A stretch of DNA of 64,000 nucleotides, taken from the NCBI GenBank assembly GCA_002205965.3, contig NADL03000755.1, forward strand, positions 124,001 through 188,000. Reading direction: 5' to 3'. Below the pieces are notes generated by a model, which was not told the DNA's origin, searched no databases, and saw only the letters and a list, made by a program, of their open reading frames with translations. The position numbers were made by a program, and so were the translations under genes. Positions 42,331 through 54,479 of this stretch are shown here, piece after piece; the stretch's first letter is position 1, and each line of letters begins with the position of its first letter. The stretch comes from Kappaphycus alvarezii. Taxonomy: Eukaryota > Rhodophyta > Florideophyceae > Gigartinales > Solieriaceae.

Positions 42331-45300
42331 CCACCGCACTAGCAGGTATCTTCAACTTCTTTCCCCTGGCAGGGTTTACCACCCTCTTGCCTCAAACCTC
42401 TGCCGCTGAGAAAAGGGCAAATCATCTACCATTGCTGTAAAATACCAGGCCAAATCTTGTGTCCCTGTATAAAAAAACACATGTATGTTTCCAGGCTGTA
42501 TCTTTGCAAAAAAATTGGTACCGCTCCCTGTCTCTCCGTTACTGCTATCGACAAAGACACAAAAGATAGCACCAAAGAACTCGTATTGTACATCGACGAT
42601 GATACTTCAAATACATAAAATACAGATATGAAACTTGCGACACCCAACTCAGGTGATACTTCATCATACGTATCTACGTGTCATGCCTTTCTTCAAACAG
42701 ATCACTATTATTGTTTCGTTCCACTCCCAACATATACTAAATATATTTTAATGAATTATTGGTACATTGGCTGCACTCTTCACAAGGAAACTGTCAACGC
42801 CCATGCGATAAGTCAAATGTATCATACACTCCGGATCCAGCCAGTTTAGTTATTTCATGCTCCCAATTTAACATCAGAAATTGGTGGTAGATTTCACTTG
42901 TAGATTTGACGAAGGTCTACATTAAAGCGAAACTTATCGACTTTGGCTTTGATACTGAAGGTATTTTCACGGCGCGCTGATTTAGGGTTGGAATAGGAAA
43001 TGCCACAACGGACTGGATTTAAGACAAAACGCTGCAATGGTTCCTTTTGTTCTTCCGACTAGTTGTGAAGCTGGACGTATGTAAGGCTTGAGCTGGCCGT
43101 CAGCAGAAAGACCAGCGAGAAAGATATAAATGCTATTATAAACTGTATCTTCGAGCTTCGAACCTCGGTCTCTCACATCTTATTTGTTCTTCCCTTCTAA
43201 TTGAGCGCTTTAGTAGACGGCAGATCTCATCAAACTGATATTAATCGACTGCGTTGAGCAGGGAGGGGTTCGGATATTTTTCCAAGTCCGGACGTGCTTT
43301 TCCGTAGTCAATGCGCAGTCGATAATAGTAAATAGGGATTTCCTCCGAACAATTTCCATCTAAGACTCTGTTCAGTTGTACAATTCCTATGGATTGATGT
43401 TTACTGAACTGATTGTAGTGGTAGAGTTCCCGGCTTGGCAGCAATCAACACCATAAAGGGCACAACGGTTGACCTGAAGTAACATCTTGGTGTCAACTTG
43501 TAAGTGGCGTAAAAATGAAAGATTAACTAAGAGATATTTGCGTTACATTTATTAATCTGCCGTAAAGTAGGTCAAATTTAGTAGTTCTAGCTGAACTGCA
43601 GCAATATGCAGAGAAGTGCGCTGGGCAGTCCAGGAAAGGGAAAAATTGAAACATTGTTTAGTGTAATCAGAACGAAGGACGGCTTGTAAGCATATTGGTT
43701 CGATCGCGTTAATCTTTATGATATTTCTTAGTACAGCTGCTTTGCAAATCTTCAATGAAACGACACTTTCATCTCTACCATCGTCTTACCAGCCTGTACA
43801 CTTGTAAAATGGGCGTCCATCTGATATATTCATGGATCACGAGGCTGACTCCAATGATACTGAAGATATCTGGTTAAAGTCGTAAAGGAGTTAGTAGTTC
43901 CCATAGACTGTTCATATTCATTTGAGGACTTTTTTTCGCAGCTGTTTTTGTGATCTTGTTGATCTTGATGGACCACATTCGGCTTTTGCGACGGCACGAG
44001 CAGCCTGTAGTGCAGATTCCTTTTCAGTTGGACATTCATTTTAATTTTCGAGCCATTTACTGATTGTTATATTCTTTAAAGGTAATAAAGGCTCAATTTA
44101 GCTTAGAAGGCTTTTTCACGTTTTTCATGTCTTGTATCTTATTTTCTGCCATAGATCGAACATAAGGCCTTTTTCTCACCACTATGAGTGCTGCAACGTT
44201 TTAGAAGTCTTCTAGTGCTTGGTATGTTTGCCAGTATCAACTAAATGAACGGCGTTGGAAATATCAAACTTGCGCTTTATAACCCAGAAAAGTTATTCTT
44301 AGGGTCCGTATGTTAAATTAGAGGATCAATTTGGGTCTTGACTGGAGTGAGACTGGTTGTATGGCAGATATTGTATGGTGCGCAGCTATCTACTGATTAC
44401 CTTTGATGATGAAACCAACTTCATTGTGACGCAGCATGATGCGATAGGACACGAACAGTTTCTCCATCCCGGATTGTGTGTTCCATTCATTATTTTCCAT
44501 TTGTAATTAACCCTAAATGCTGCGTCCAAAGTTGATAGTTTTACCATCCGCTTACTTTTCTGAGCCTATGAGTTCAATAAATAATGCAGAGATTTTTTCT
44601 AATCGATGAGACATTAGTCGCATCTGGAATCAGGCCTAGTTCTAAAGCTGGTTCAAGAGAAATAGGGTCTAGACAAAACTTTGGGTTGATCCGACGGACG
44701 GTTTCTATTATTAGTACTTTACTTATAATCGCGTAGTTGTCAACCACCTCTCCTCAATTATGTAACATACTGGTTGTACTTGCGGTGAAACTTGCCAATT
44801 CAATATAAATCTCCCTCGCCCAGTCTGTTTGACTATCTGGTAGTTACACAAGCAGTTGTGCTCCAAAGACTGCAGTGGATCCGACCGACCTGGCCAATCA
44901 AAATTTTGATGACAGGAGTTGAAGAGATTTTGATTAATAAATGGATTAAGTGAGGAAATACCTATACACAGAATTCCTTATTTGTTCGTACTATTTGATG
45001 GATTATTCCGACGTAGCATTTTATATGCATATAATTCTACGTCTATAAAAAATTTCTATGGAAGTGAAGAACATCGCATTGCGGTGATTGTAGATTCAAT
45101 TTGAGGTTACACTTCGGCAATTCGAATTAACAGTCTTTATTATTTTCATTATGGGTGCAAAGTTGTTCTATGCATGTAGGATACACCAGCACAGAAATAT
45201 AGACGTCTCTATATCTCTTGAACTGTTTTTTAGTTGTGATGCACACGCAAAGACCAGATTTCAACAATTTATACTTGTTTTTGGCTACGGGAAGGTACAG

Positions 45301-46124
45301 TCTTGTTGATAAATTACCGTGTACAACGCCCGTTTGATATGGGCAAAACTTTTTAAAGGCTTTGACGACCACAGAGAGTGACACGACATTTGATTTCGAG
45401 CCAAATGCGCCCTGAGCTAGCTTTATGCAGAGACCTTTTAAGTCGGTCCGAAATCGCCTCCAGCCCGTGAAGTATTTAACAGTCAGTTGTCTTTTGAAAT
45501 AACTTAGGAATTTGTGCTTGAACTGAGTAGTTTTTTTTCCTTTTTCCTAGTATTAAATCAACATTCAACACAGTAGAGTATAATCTCTGTGTGTCCAATA
45601 GCTCAGTAGAAGGCAAAATCCTCGTGGAGGGCAATTGCAAAGCAACTTGGTTCAAATGCTGAGTACTTAAGGCCGGATGACCATGCAAGAAGTAAAGACC
45701 ACGCCATCACAATATTCAACCAACAGGTCTGTTCAAAGTTCGCTCGTCCCCGCTACCTATCGTTCCCGGTACCTATCTGTCTACCTCAGTTAAAGTTAAC
45801 TACTCTTTTAATTCATCCCCGTTTTCATCGCCCCACCGCATCTTGCTGCCTCCGTCTCTCATTCCTTCTGTCCCTGTGTCTCTCAGTCCCACCGTCTACA
45901 TATCTCACCTCCTACTAGTCGCTCCGTCTCGTATTCTTTCTGTCTTTCAGCCTAGACTTTCCGGCATCCTCGTTTTCCGTCTTTTTTCCAAGTGTTTTTA
46001 TAGAGGAGCACTCAGTTTGAATCGCTGAAGTAGTCGCTAGAACAGGATGTAAAACTCGACTGAGTTGTAGTGAAATAAAACAAGAAAACAGCCATTAACT
46101 CTATTCACAGTCAAGGTTGTCAAC
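42331..46124. other. Long stretch without a recognisable gene
   Basis: Minus-strand open frames of 60-85 codons occur at 43241-43444, 43552-43755, 43830-44039 and 45127-45384, but none has a domain, good start context or similarity to another part of the window. The sequence at 45780-45990 is pyrimidine-rich like a leader or LTR. It may hold a very old decayed element. Confidence 0.35.
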
Positions 46125-46215
46125 GTCGATTGGGGTCGATTCTGGTTGTCTGGAAAACTATGGGACAGATCGGATATATCTTCCAAAGGTAAAGCACCCA
46201 GACCCTTCCCTTGAG
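46125..46215 (+). mobile_element. LINE 3'-terminal fragment
   Basis: It reads GGTCGATTCTGGTTGTCTGG, then GATCGGATATATCTTCC, then AAGCACCCAGACCCTTCCC. About 90 bp of the common LINE 3' terminus are present in forward orientation. Confidence 0.7.
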
Positions 46216-46799
46216 GTGGTCAACTGAATTAGGTACAATCGACGGGAACATGATGGTGAATAGTTCACCATCAGTGTTTTTGGTCGAGTGTAAATTAGTA
46301 AAATGGTGATCGAAGGGATATCAAACGAGCGTTGGTAGTGATCTCTGTGCCCAGTCTGCGAATGGCGGTTGTGGTTTGATACCTCCTTCAGGATGCTTTT
46401 CTGAAACAGCCATCCGTGGGTTTAATTGTCTCCAAATCAGTCCTCCTGACCGGCGCGTCTGCGCAACGGACCAGTACCAGCCGCGTTGAAGTGTCAGCTG
46501 TATTGACTACAGTATTGGCCGAGAGAGTTGATCCCTAAATGGATCCAAATTATTCTAATCGATCTGGTAGAGGTAAATCGTCGGGAGAAGAGACACTCAT
46601 GACAAATTACCCCAAGAAGGAGGTGTTGCAAGCCACAAAGTGCTACTGTGGTATAGATGAACGAACAAAAAGAGGCGGGTAAGGACGAAAGTTGAGATGG
46701 CTACAAGCAAGTATAGAAGAGCTGGGTCTACCACTGATGATCTGTGACCAGCATAAGAAAAATGGTTCTTGGGTCTGAAGTTGACTATCAATTTCCTAC
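46216..46799. other. No gene recognised
   Basis: A small palindrome GATGGTGAATAGTTCACCATC lies near 46250. Otherwise nothing is supported. Confidence 0.35.
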
Positions 46800-46814
46800 T
46801 ACTCGGGACCTATC

Positions 46815-47690
46815 TTGAGGTTCTCTGCCAACTTGGTTGACCTCCACAAGAGGAAGCAGTTTACTCAGCTTATATAGACTTTTTTTCTAACCCTAAAGTC
46901 TCAAACAAACATACTAAGTACCACAAAATGCATCAAATGGAATCTTTTGAACGAGAAAGACTAGCAACAGATACTATCAGGATAAATATATAGATTTCTT
47001 CCTTACAATCTTAGTCCTCGAGATCAGAGCCAAAAGAGTGCACCGAAATATCCACTCCACCCAAGCAGTCCCCACAAATATCCACGAACGGCTTACAATT
47101 CTCTACTTCCTCCTGTTAAATATCTGAATCACTATAGATGCCACCATCCGGTTCCAGCGTCGGGACCATCTGGTCAATACTGTCCCGCCCCCACCCCACA
47201 ATTTCAACAATTTCCATGTCTCCATCTTCCTCATCCTCCTCTTCATTATTCTCAGAGGAGTCAGAAATAGCGATTAGTTCCTCAGTCTCCCCCCGTTCTC
47301 CACAGCAGCTCCTCCACCGCTGTACACTAATGGCTCCCACGGGTCCATCCAGTCCTCCTCACCTTCCGATCCTTCCACCCCAGCCTCAGACTCCTCCGCT
47401 TCTGCCTCTTTTTCTGCTTCCTCTTCCTCTACCTCTTCTGCCTTCTCGAAGCAGTGCCGGCGGACCCACTCCCGAACGCGTTCCCGTTCCATTCTTCTAC
47501 AATAATCGTCATAGTCGGTTGGTCCATTGACCATCAGGGTTAGAGCGTTGAGTGTGCGGCGGCCCTGGGATGACTTTGCGATGGTGAGGTACGGGCGGAG
47601 GCTGGTCATGTTGAGGGCAGAAAAGGGGTTGAGACGATGGGGTAGTTGGTGACGGGTTTTTGCCCCAACGACGTCGATTTCGAACATTAA
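46815..47690 (-). pseudogene. Small acidic protein gene, family copy 2
   Basis: This is the minus-strand paralogue of 34566-35099. The first part (start at 47610 or 47687) contains NGPTDYDDYCRRM and a long Glu-rich run. A second frame (47340-47116) contains QMVPTLEPDGGIYS. After an in-frame stop, readable sequence continues to PFVDICGDCLGG...FGSDLED near 47010. The downstream 200 bp match those of copy 1. A frame change near 47330 and the stop show that this copy is also broken. The function is unknown. Confidence 0.5.
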
Positions 47691-47779
47691 ATAGGGCGAC
47701 GCCTTTGAAAAGTTTCACGGCCTTGGACAAAACAAAAAATGTTAGCCAATTCCGCAGCTTTGAATTTGCACCGAACCAG

Positions 47780-48060
47780 GGCAATAACTAAAAATCTGCT
47801 TGATAAGATATCGGAACTGAATTTGGAGGAGCAGCGGATGAAGAGTCGAATGATTTCTCTTTTGAAAAAGGAGGGCCACAAACCTCAGAGATAAAATGGA
47901 AATAAAGTTGTACAGTGAATTTGTATTCAGTGGGGAAATTCGTTTCATGATTTTGTTCGTAAAAGAAAATTGGCGGGGATAGTTGTTTTGAAAAATCAGA
48001 GTTCAGGGATGAAGGAGACAGAAGTTTGTGGAGAGGACGCTTTCCTACAGAAAGGACCGT
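47780..48060 (+). repeat. Dispersed repeat block, copy 2 (partner 33180-33460)
   Basis: It is in the same plus-strand orientation as copy 1, although the neighbouring acidic gene is inverted here. A minus-strand frame of 114 codons covers it but is not conserved in copy 1. Confidence 0.55.
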
Positions 48061-48089
48061 TTTTATAACAAAAAGATCCATAATGTTCT

Positions 48090-48925
48090 TGGCACTGTAT
48101 AGTGCAGCAACGCACTCGGCGCACCATGGCAACGCAAATGTGCTGCAAGGTCCCCATATCAGATATATTCGTACTTCCCAGTAGTTCAGAGCTTAATCCT
48201 CTCTCTCATTATTCCTGCGTTTGAAACCACCGAAATTTCTAGTCTCTGATTTACATGCGGAGAAGAAGTTCTTGTGGGAATCACTGACAGGAAGAATAGC
48301 AACGCCTTGGTCAGCTTCTGCACCACGTGTTTCGCAGGCATGAGCAGCCTCGCGCATGGTTAGGGTGAAAATTTCCCAGATGGAAGGGTCGGAACTGAGT
48401 GGGAATATGAGACAGGATCGGAAGAGAAGCTGTGAATATATCTTCCAAGTGGGGGATTGGTTGCTCGCGGGTGCCCAGTTGGTTATCAGGAGCAAGAGCT
48501 TCGGTTCTAGATTCCTGAGCCAGACTCCCATGTCTTACAGGGGCGGGTAGGGCGCTTTCTGCAGCTGATAGAGGCGCCATAAGGGCAGGATTGATGGGGA
48601 AATGCTGGCTCTGGAACACACATTCGAAGCCAGTGAGATTGGTTTATCGCACGACGGTGATTGCCCTCCCCTATTTTTTCTTAAAATGGGACAGTCAATT
48701 TTCTCAATCAATCAGCTTATCTCTTACAGTAAATTTCAATATTAGTCATTTCAATATTGCTTCACCAATTAAGAATGTCCGCTCGTTGCTGCCAGTGTAA
48801 TTATGATTTGTATACTTGAATCTCTATGGCGCCCGGTTGCTGTTGCCTGCTTTAACATGATGCCATGGAATTCTATTTCTTATACTCGAGAAGATACACC
48901 CCAATCTATTCGTTCCTTACGTTCC
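48090..48925. other. No confident gene
   Basis: Overlapping minus-strand frames at 48193-48619 are unsupported. A GAATATATCTTCCAAGTGGG piece near 48435 may be a very short LINE-end remnant. Confidence 0.3.
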
Positions 48926-48929
48926 TACA

Positions 48930-49010
48930 AATAGGTGGAAATGTTTGGGTACTTTAATTTTTGAAAGATGTGTTCGGTTAGGGCCCGGAATATCTTGGAG
49001 GGTTACCGGT
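48930..49010 (-). mobile_element. LINE 3'-terminal fragment
   Basis: It reads GGAAATGTTTGGGTACTTTA, then GAAAGATGTGTTCGG and GGAATATCTTGGAGGGTTAC on the plus strand. The match to the end at 55535-55610 is especially close, suggesting a shared subfamily. Confidence 0.65.
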
Positions 49011-49325
49011 GATGGAAAGTCCTATTTGCCAGCAAAGTTGCCTAGAGCATACCACGAGATATGCCCGCCCTTTCCTCATCCTTCTCCCACCAGCTTCTAA
49101 ACCCTCCAGATCGGCAGCGACTTCACCGATGTCGTCGCCGTCCGAAGAGTTGAGATCAGACCAGTCCGTCCAGCGAGCAGGCACCCACAAATGCTCCATG
49201 CCGTAGGGTCCCATCACAGGCAGGTTGGTGTCCTTCTCCGTGGCCGTAATAATCCCACTCTCGCGTCATGACGTCTGCCCACAGACGCCTTTGGGTGTTG
49301 TTTGGTAATCTGCTGCTTCCACCAA

Positions 49326-49367
49326 GGAAGCTCTACTCTTCCACCAAGGTGGAAGAGTAGAGCTTCC
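49326..49367. repeat. Perfect 20-bp hairpin at the end of the 198-residue frame
   Basis: The arms GGAAGCTCTACTCTTCCACC (49326-49345) and their exact complement (49348-49367) have a 2-nt loop AA. It may act as a terminator-like RNA hairpin or be a scar of template-switch or transposition events. Confidence 0.9.
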
Positions 49368-49929
49368 CGCCATTAGGTAGCGTGCGCGGGGTGTTCGGTA
49401 CCACAGGGTAGTTCACTATGGGCCTGTTTCTTTGGGGAACAGACGGAGCCGAGTGAGAATCCGACCTTACGCCATCAAATATTGCGAACAAAAGGTCCCT
49501 CACGGAGCGGTTCAAACCACGCTTTGCTGTCTTGGACGCTTTCACATGAGGTAGCAGATCGCATATGATTGCCGCCACCACGTGACCGATCCCGTAGTCA
49601 CGCCACACAGTTACACTGTGCAGGCGGGTGAACCGTTGGAGTTCAGACAAGAAGTGCTTGATCTGTGCATGTAACCCGTTGAGGTCTTGTTCCGGTTCAG
49701 CGAGGTCTTGTTTCGGTTCACGGAGCAGGGAACGGACGTCACTTTCTAGAGCGAAGTAGACCAGTCGCAAATAGAGAAAAGATTCTCCGGGCGGCTTCAG
49801 CTTCCGTGGGAGGTCCGAAAAAGCGGCCTCCGTCCTCGTAAAAGGTGCTGCGGGATCCTCCGGGGTGTCCAAATGCCAGTCTCCTTCGTCCTCGCCTTCC
49901 TCTCCGCAGTCGTCAGACAAGTTGAACAT
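49333..49929 (-). CDS. Hypothetical protein, 198 residues
   Basis: An uninterrupted frame from ATG 49929. The N-terminus is acidic (SDDCGEEGEDEGD). The middle (residues 50-150) is predicted helical, with a duplicated EPKQDLAEPEQDL unit and hydrophobic helices around FLYLRLVYFALE and VVAAIICDLLPHV, not long enough to be clear membrane spans. The C-terminus ends inside a perfect 20-bp hairpin (49326-49367), and the arm provides the stop. A possible continuation of coding character in another frame (48978-49300, with PYGMEHLWVPARWTDW) suggests the hairpin could have cut a longer protein. No family is recognised. Confidence 0.5.
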   Translation of the reverse strand: MFNLSDDCGEEGEDEGDWHLDTPEDPAAPFTRTEAAFSDLPRKLKPPGESFLYLRLVYFALESDVRSLLREPKQDLAEPEQDLNGLHAQIKHFLSELQRFTRLHSVTVWRDYGIGHVVAAIICDLLPHVKASKTAKRGLNRSVRDLLFAIFDGVRSDSHSAPSVPQRNRPIVNYPVVPNTPRTLPNGGKLYSSTLVEE

Positions 49930-50289
49930 CGGGGTGGTCGAAAGATTCAGTCAAGTGTTGCCTAGTTCAAGCGAGAAATGTGCTCAATACAAATAGTGAT
50001 GTTGTTTGTGTAAGACTGAGAACGAATTAGGACGGCGGACTACAATATGGTGTCTTCCCGTCTATTTGCAGTAAGACTGTACTGCCTCGTTATCTACTGT
50101 TTGCTATTTCCGTTGTAGTGGGCCTGTCCATCTCCATTAGTAAATGAACCCCCTTGTTTCCCCATTTTCTAAATGGTCTCAAATTTCGGCATCAAAAGAA
50201 CTCTTTCTCTTTTCTATAAAATGCAATATCCGATCGACGAGGTGTTTGATACAGGCAGTGATCGCCGCCACCCGGTCACTATAGCTATC
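49930..50289. other. Intergenic
   Basis: At 50130-50170 the TTAGTAAATGAACCCCCTTG / TTTCCCC sequence resembles a LINE 3' end of the GTAAA subfamily in forward orientation; support is weak. No gene is visible. Confidence 0.3.
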
Positions 50290-53200
50290 CTAACGAGTAG
50301 GATTTAAATGCACAGTACGATCTTGTATTTTTTGCTTCATCTTGTTCAGAAGCCCATCCACAGGATCCTCTCCAAGCCATTTGTAAAGATTGTCCATTTC
50401 TGTTAAAGACCTTTCGCGTTGGAGTTCGTAAACTTTCTTGATCACATTACTGAAATTGAAGTCGCTCGTCTGAAGAGTCTTGCACATTTCCAGCATTTCA
50501 TCTGCACATTCCGGTACAATGGTCTCCTCACGAAAGTCAACAACGTTCCCTTTGTTTCTTAACGTTTCATTCGCGGCCGTGAACCATGATGTCCACATAA
50601 TGAGGCCTCTTGTGAAAATATCTTCTGGATTTTCGCTAACTTTCTGGGTTCGTTGAACAGCACAACTACTGAGCAATTCTCGAAGTGTGCATGTGTCGCC
50701 ATGCATCATATAGCTCACACGAAGAAACTTGATAACATCCTCTAAAATTTCCTCGTCATCTTCTTCAGATTTGTCCTCTTTAGTTCTTGTTCTTTCGAAC
50801 TCTGAGAGAGCACGTACCGCCTCCGGAGCATAATTCAATTCACATATAATGTGTAAGAACCATTTTCTGATACATGCCAACCGATTCTTTTCTATTTCGG
50901 GTAGAGTGTAACTGCTTGACGGAGTACATTCAGGCCGTCCCGCAATTCTCGCAAGCCCGAGTTCTGATTGCAAAAAAACTTCATCGTCATGTTTAGGCCC
51001 TCCACGGTTCGCACCATCGCGGGGATTCGAGATCGCAAAGATTTCCAGTACTGGTCTCCGGATGAGAGCACTGGTCTCTGTTTCTCTACTAAATTTTTAG
51101 GAAATCCTCTCAACCATTGGAACGCAGCCCCAAGCGACCCTTGGTCTCCTCTCTGTTCTTCTGCACTCTGTCCTTCTCCTTTCTGCTCAACAGCCTTCAC
51201 AATCTGCTCCCTCACAGCCCTCCCTCCCGTTAAGTCGCTCCAAAGCTGTACCTTTGTTGCCTCCTCAGAAGCACTTTGGTATTCTTTTTCATTGTAATCG
51301 CATATTAAAGGAACATGCGGCAGCCATCCTTCCCATAGCTCATATTTGAAAGGTAAGCCCTTCACCTCGTGCTCTTCAAACTCTGCGGTTATATCTTCCG
51401 TCGGTGTGTATCCGGTTACAAACTCCATGCCATTATTCTCTCGCCATATTCGACACCCTTGCAAACGACCGTTCAATGCATCACGCCAAGCTCTCCAATC
51501 AAAAAAGTTATCCACCGAGTGATCTCGTCTTTGAATCCTTGCATGTATGTCACCATTATTCAGAACTACAGATATAAACAATTTTTGGGGCCCTTGTGCT
51601 GGTACAACTGATATGATGCAATCACAATCGAGATTCACAATCGTATTTTGTTCGTTCCACAGCACTGCACAGTTCATAGGACTCCCAAAGTTTGTACTAA
51701 GGGGGATAACTTCGCAGTAAAGTGACGGGAAAGCTAAAAGACAGCCTATCATTGCTTTTTCATCATTTGGAGTGCCACCATCCTTCAACTCTTGCAAGCA
51801 TGCATTTTGCAACTCCCAAATTAGCCTGATTTGAGTTGTCCTTTTTTTCAAGAAGCTCTCAAGGGAGTTAGAATGTAATCCACTGAAAGCGTTGATTGCT
51901 GTTGCTAAAGATTTACTCATCGAAAATGTCGTGACCTGTTGAGATATCCATTGGGAGTTCTCAGAAAATTGAATTTGTGGACTCCATTCTATCTCTGAGA
52001 GTTCCTTGTCACGAATTCCTTTCGCTAATGCACTTCGAACTCCCTCCATAGCAACTCCAAGGAATGATACTGTCTGCTCAGTGTACATACTTGACGCATC
52101 AGAAAGGTTGAATGCAGCGGCAAGTCGTACTTGCTCTAGTCGACTTTGGGAATTTATTAGTCTCTTATATTTTTCTCCTTCCTTCATACTTTCATCTTCA
52201 CGTCTATCTTCCTGAGACCCACAATACTTGTGTAACCTAGTTGGCTCCAAAAGCGATGACTTCTGTTTCTTTTCGGATTCCTCAATACGTTGCATGAACA
52301 AACCTGCTTGCAGAGAAGTATTGATGTCTATTATACCACTCACCTCAAGCACAGTTTTACTTGTTCCGAATACCCGTCCTTGTCCCTTTTCAGATAAGGG
52401 CAGTGGTAACGGGCTACAGAACGCTTCCATCTTCAAAATTTCGAATGAATTGTTTGAAATACCCAGCTGATCCTTAAGAATCATAACAGAGGTTTCGTTT
52501 TCTTCAAGTTTCCTTGTATAACTTCGGGTTCATTGGTATTACCACTTTTTTTCTCGGCATTCATTAGCTTGACTGGATTCAATGGACCTATATTCATAAG
52601 AACGGTTAGATACTCTAGATGTTTGAAGTCGAATTTACGAGCAGAGTTTCCGAATTCGGCAGGTATAGATTCTGCCGCTCGCTCAATGTTGTGTTGATAG
52701 GATTCAAACCCTCTCTCCTCAATATCTCTTATATCAAGGCCATGCGTATCATCATTTTCATCAGCTGGTATTAGGTTTGTGTCGAATGGAAGTCTAAGTC
52801 CGGATGATAAAGCCCTCAACAATAACTCTTTGCGGGAGACCTTTCCACGTTGGTGGAATGACATCTCTTCCCTATTTTGGAGGTTATTCGAGTGTTTATC
52901 CCATTGTAGGGGATGGCCGTCGCTATACTGACAGTCATAATATGATTTTGTTTCATTTGGATCAACTTGCAATAAGCATGCCGCAGTCAGAACCTCTCTT
53001 GCGTGGAGGATTTGTCGCTCTCTAAAGTCACTCTTTCTCCTTTGTACACTCTCATCGGGAGAAATATCTTGGTCTTCAATCCAATACCCCAAGCCTTGTG
53101 CAGCGAAAGAGACTGCCCATCGAATCCAGACCTTTGTTGGATCTCGAGGCTTTTGTTTCAACATTGAAATTAGTTTTTTCCAGAATTCCGTGTTTAAGGC

Positions 53201-53878
53201 AAACCGCCCCAAAGAATATATACAAAACCCTACATTGCGTAAATATTTAAAAACGTTGTGCGTTTTTCCACCAATAACAAAGAGAAGGTCACACCGGATA
53301 TCACCATCAAAAATCTTGTTATCGACCACTGTTTCGTTTATTTTGATTCGATCCGCTTTCCAGCGAAAAACGTCATCTGGATTGATTAGCTTGAGTTTAA
53401 GTGAATCATCGAGATCTTTCTGATCCTTATCTGATAGTTTGTAAGTAATTCCATGCGACTCGAGTATTTGTATTGAGTGACTTGCCCAGGCACGGAACTC
53501 ACTCACTTGTAATAGACCCCAACTTGTGCGAAAAGTATGGAGAAATGCAAAGAAAATAGCTACAACAGCTGTTGACATTTCCTTGAAATCTTTGGCTAGA
53601 ATCTGGAGGATAACGTAGGGAACTAAAATCAGCACAAGTGGGATTAAAGAGACGAAAAGCTGGAACTGGCCCTGTTCACGGGTATTTTTCACCGTCTTCC
53701 AATCCTTGCCTATGAAGTCAGTTGACTGAACAATAGCCCACGGAACCAGGGCAAAAAAGTAGGCTATAATGACTACCGCCGGATGGTCTCCTACGCTGCT
53801 TTCCATGACTGACTCGATGAGAAGTCGTTGAATGTTCTCACGTCGTTTTCCCGGAGAATTTTCTTGACTCTGAATCAC
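50290..53878 (-). CDS. Large membrane protein of unknown function in three overlapping frames
   Basis: Three long minus-strand frames follow each other: 53878-52481 (first ATG at 53806), 52484-50892 (530 codons) and 50973-50290 (227 codons). The first has about three membrane segments within 130 residues (AVVIIAYFFALVPWAIV, LFVSLIPLVLILVPYVILQI, VVAIFFAFLHTF), then a soluble part. The second and third are soluble, mixed charge, with no domain I recognise. The first two overlap by four bases (ATGA). The last two overlap by 82 bp, and a run of seven A (50972-50978) sits at the point where the frame would change. One gene of about 1,200 residues, with two frame changes from indels, sequencing error or unseen introns, is likelier than three genes. 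All frames have host-like composition. It looks like a large lineage-specific surface or organelle membrane protein; function not inferred. Confidence 0.6.
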
Positions 53879-54059
53879 CAGGTGTCGTGCAAATGGGGAA
53901 CAACAATGAAAAAACCGCTGGAGTGAGAGGAGGTAATGACGTCGGGTAGATGTCGAGTGTGAGTTTTCCAGAAAGGGGCTTTCAAGTTGCGATTTTTCAT
54001 CACCTCATTGATGGTGCCTTGAAAGTTCGCAAAGATTCCAACTGCATCATGGTTTGTTC

Positions 54060-54112
54060 GATCCAAGTCAAATATATATATTCCAAGGGTAAAACACCAA
54101 AACTTTTCCCCT
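54060..54112 (+). mobile_element. LINE 3'-terminal fragment
   Basis: CAAATATATATATTCCAAGG followed by AAAACACCAAAACTTTTCCCC: about 50 bp of the common terminus, just upstream of the large membrane-protein gene, in its probable promoter. Confidence 0.65.
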
Positions 54113-54344
54113 TAATCCTCGTCTAGCCTTTAAAAGAAAATAGAGTGCTGTCATTTAAGAGAAGCTGGTAACCAAACAGAAAGCCGAATATTTCGGAGCT
54201 GAGTGTCTAGGAGGGGTGAACGTATTCATAATTAATAGAGACAAATGTAGGTCAAAGCTGACTGACAGTTAGACCACTTAACTTTAACCCTTGCTCGTTA
54301 TGTGTAGTCTTCGAGAGGTAAAAAATTCTACCTTTTTCTAGTTC

Positions 54345-54400
54345 ACATAGCCGATCGCTTGCAAATACCTATTTGCTAGCCCAATAAGAGGGCAATTGTC
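54345..54400. repeat. Harbinger-like end remnant
   Basis: CTTGCAAATACCTATTTGCT is a palindromic match to the left subterminal hairpin of the Harbinger element (GCAAATACCTATTTTGC). It may be an end of a related non-autonomous element. Confidence 0.35.
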
Positions 54401-54479
54401 ACTGAAATATTAGAAAAACATTCTCAAGGGTTTGGTTGTCCGCAAATTGAAGTTCTGATCGGGAAGATGCATGAAAACA

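Noticed and set aside
43241-45384. Series of 60-85 codon minus-strand frames as one decayed gene
   Set aside because: No shared motif or matching counterpart elsewhere; frame spacing is compatible with chance in AT-rich DNA.
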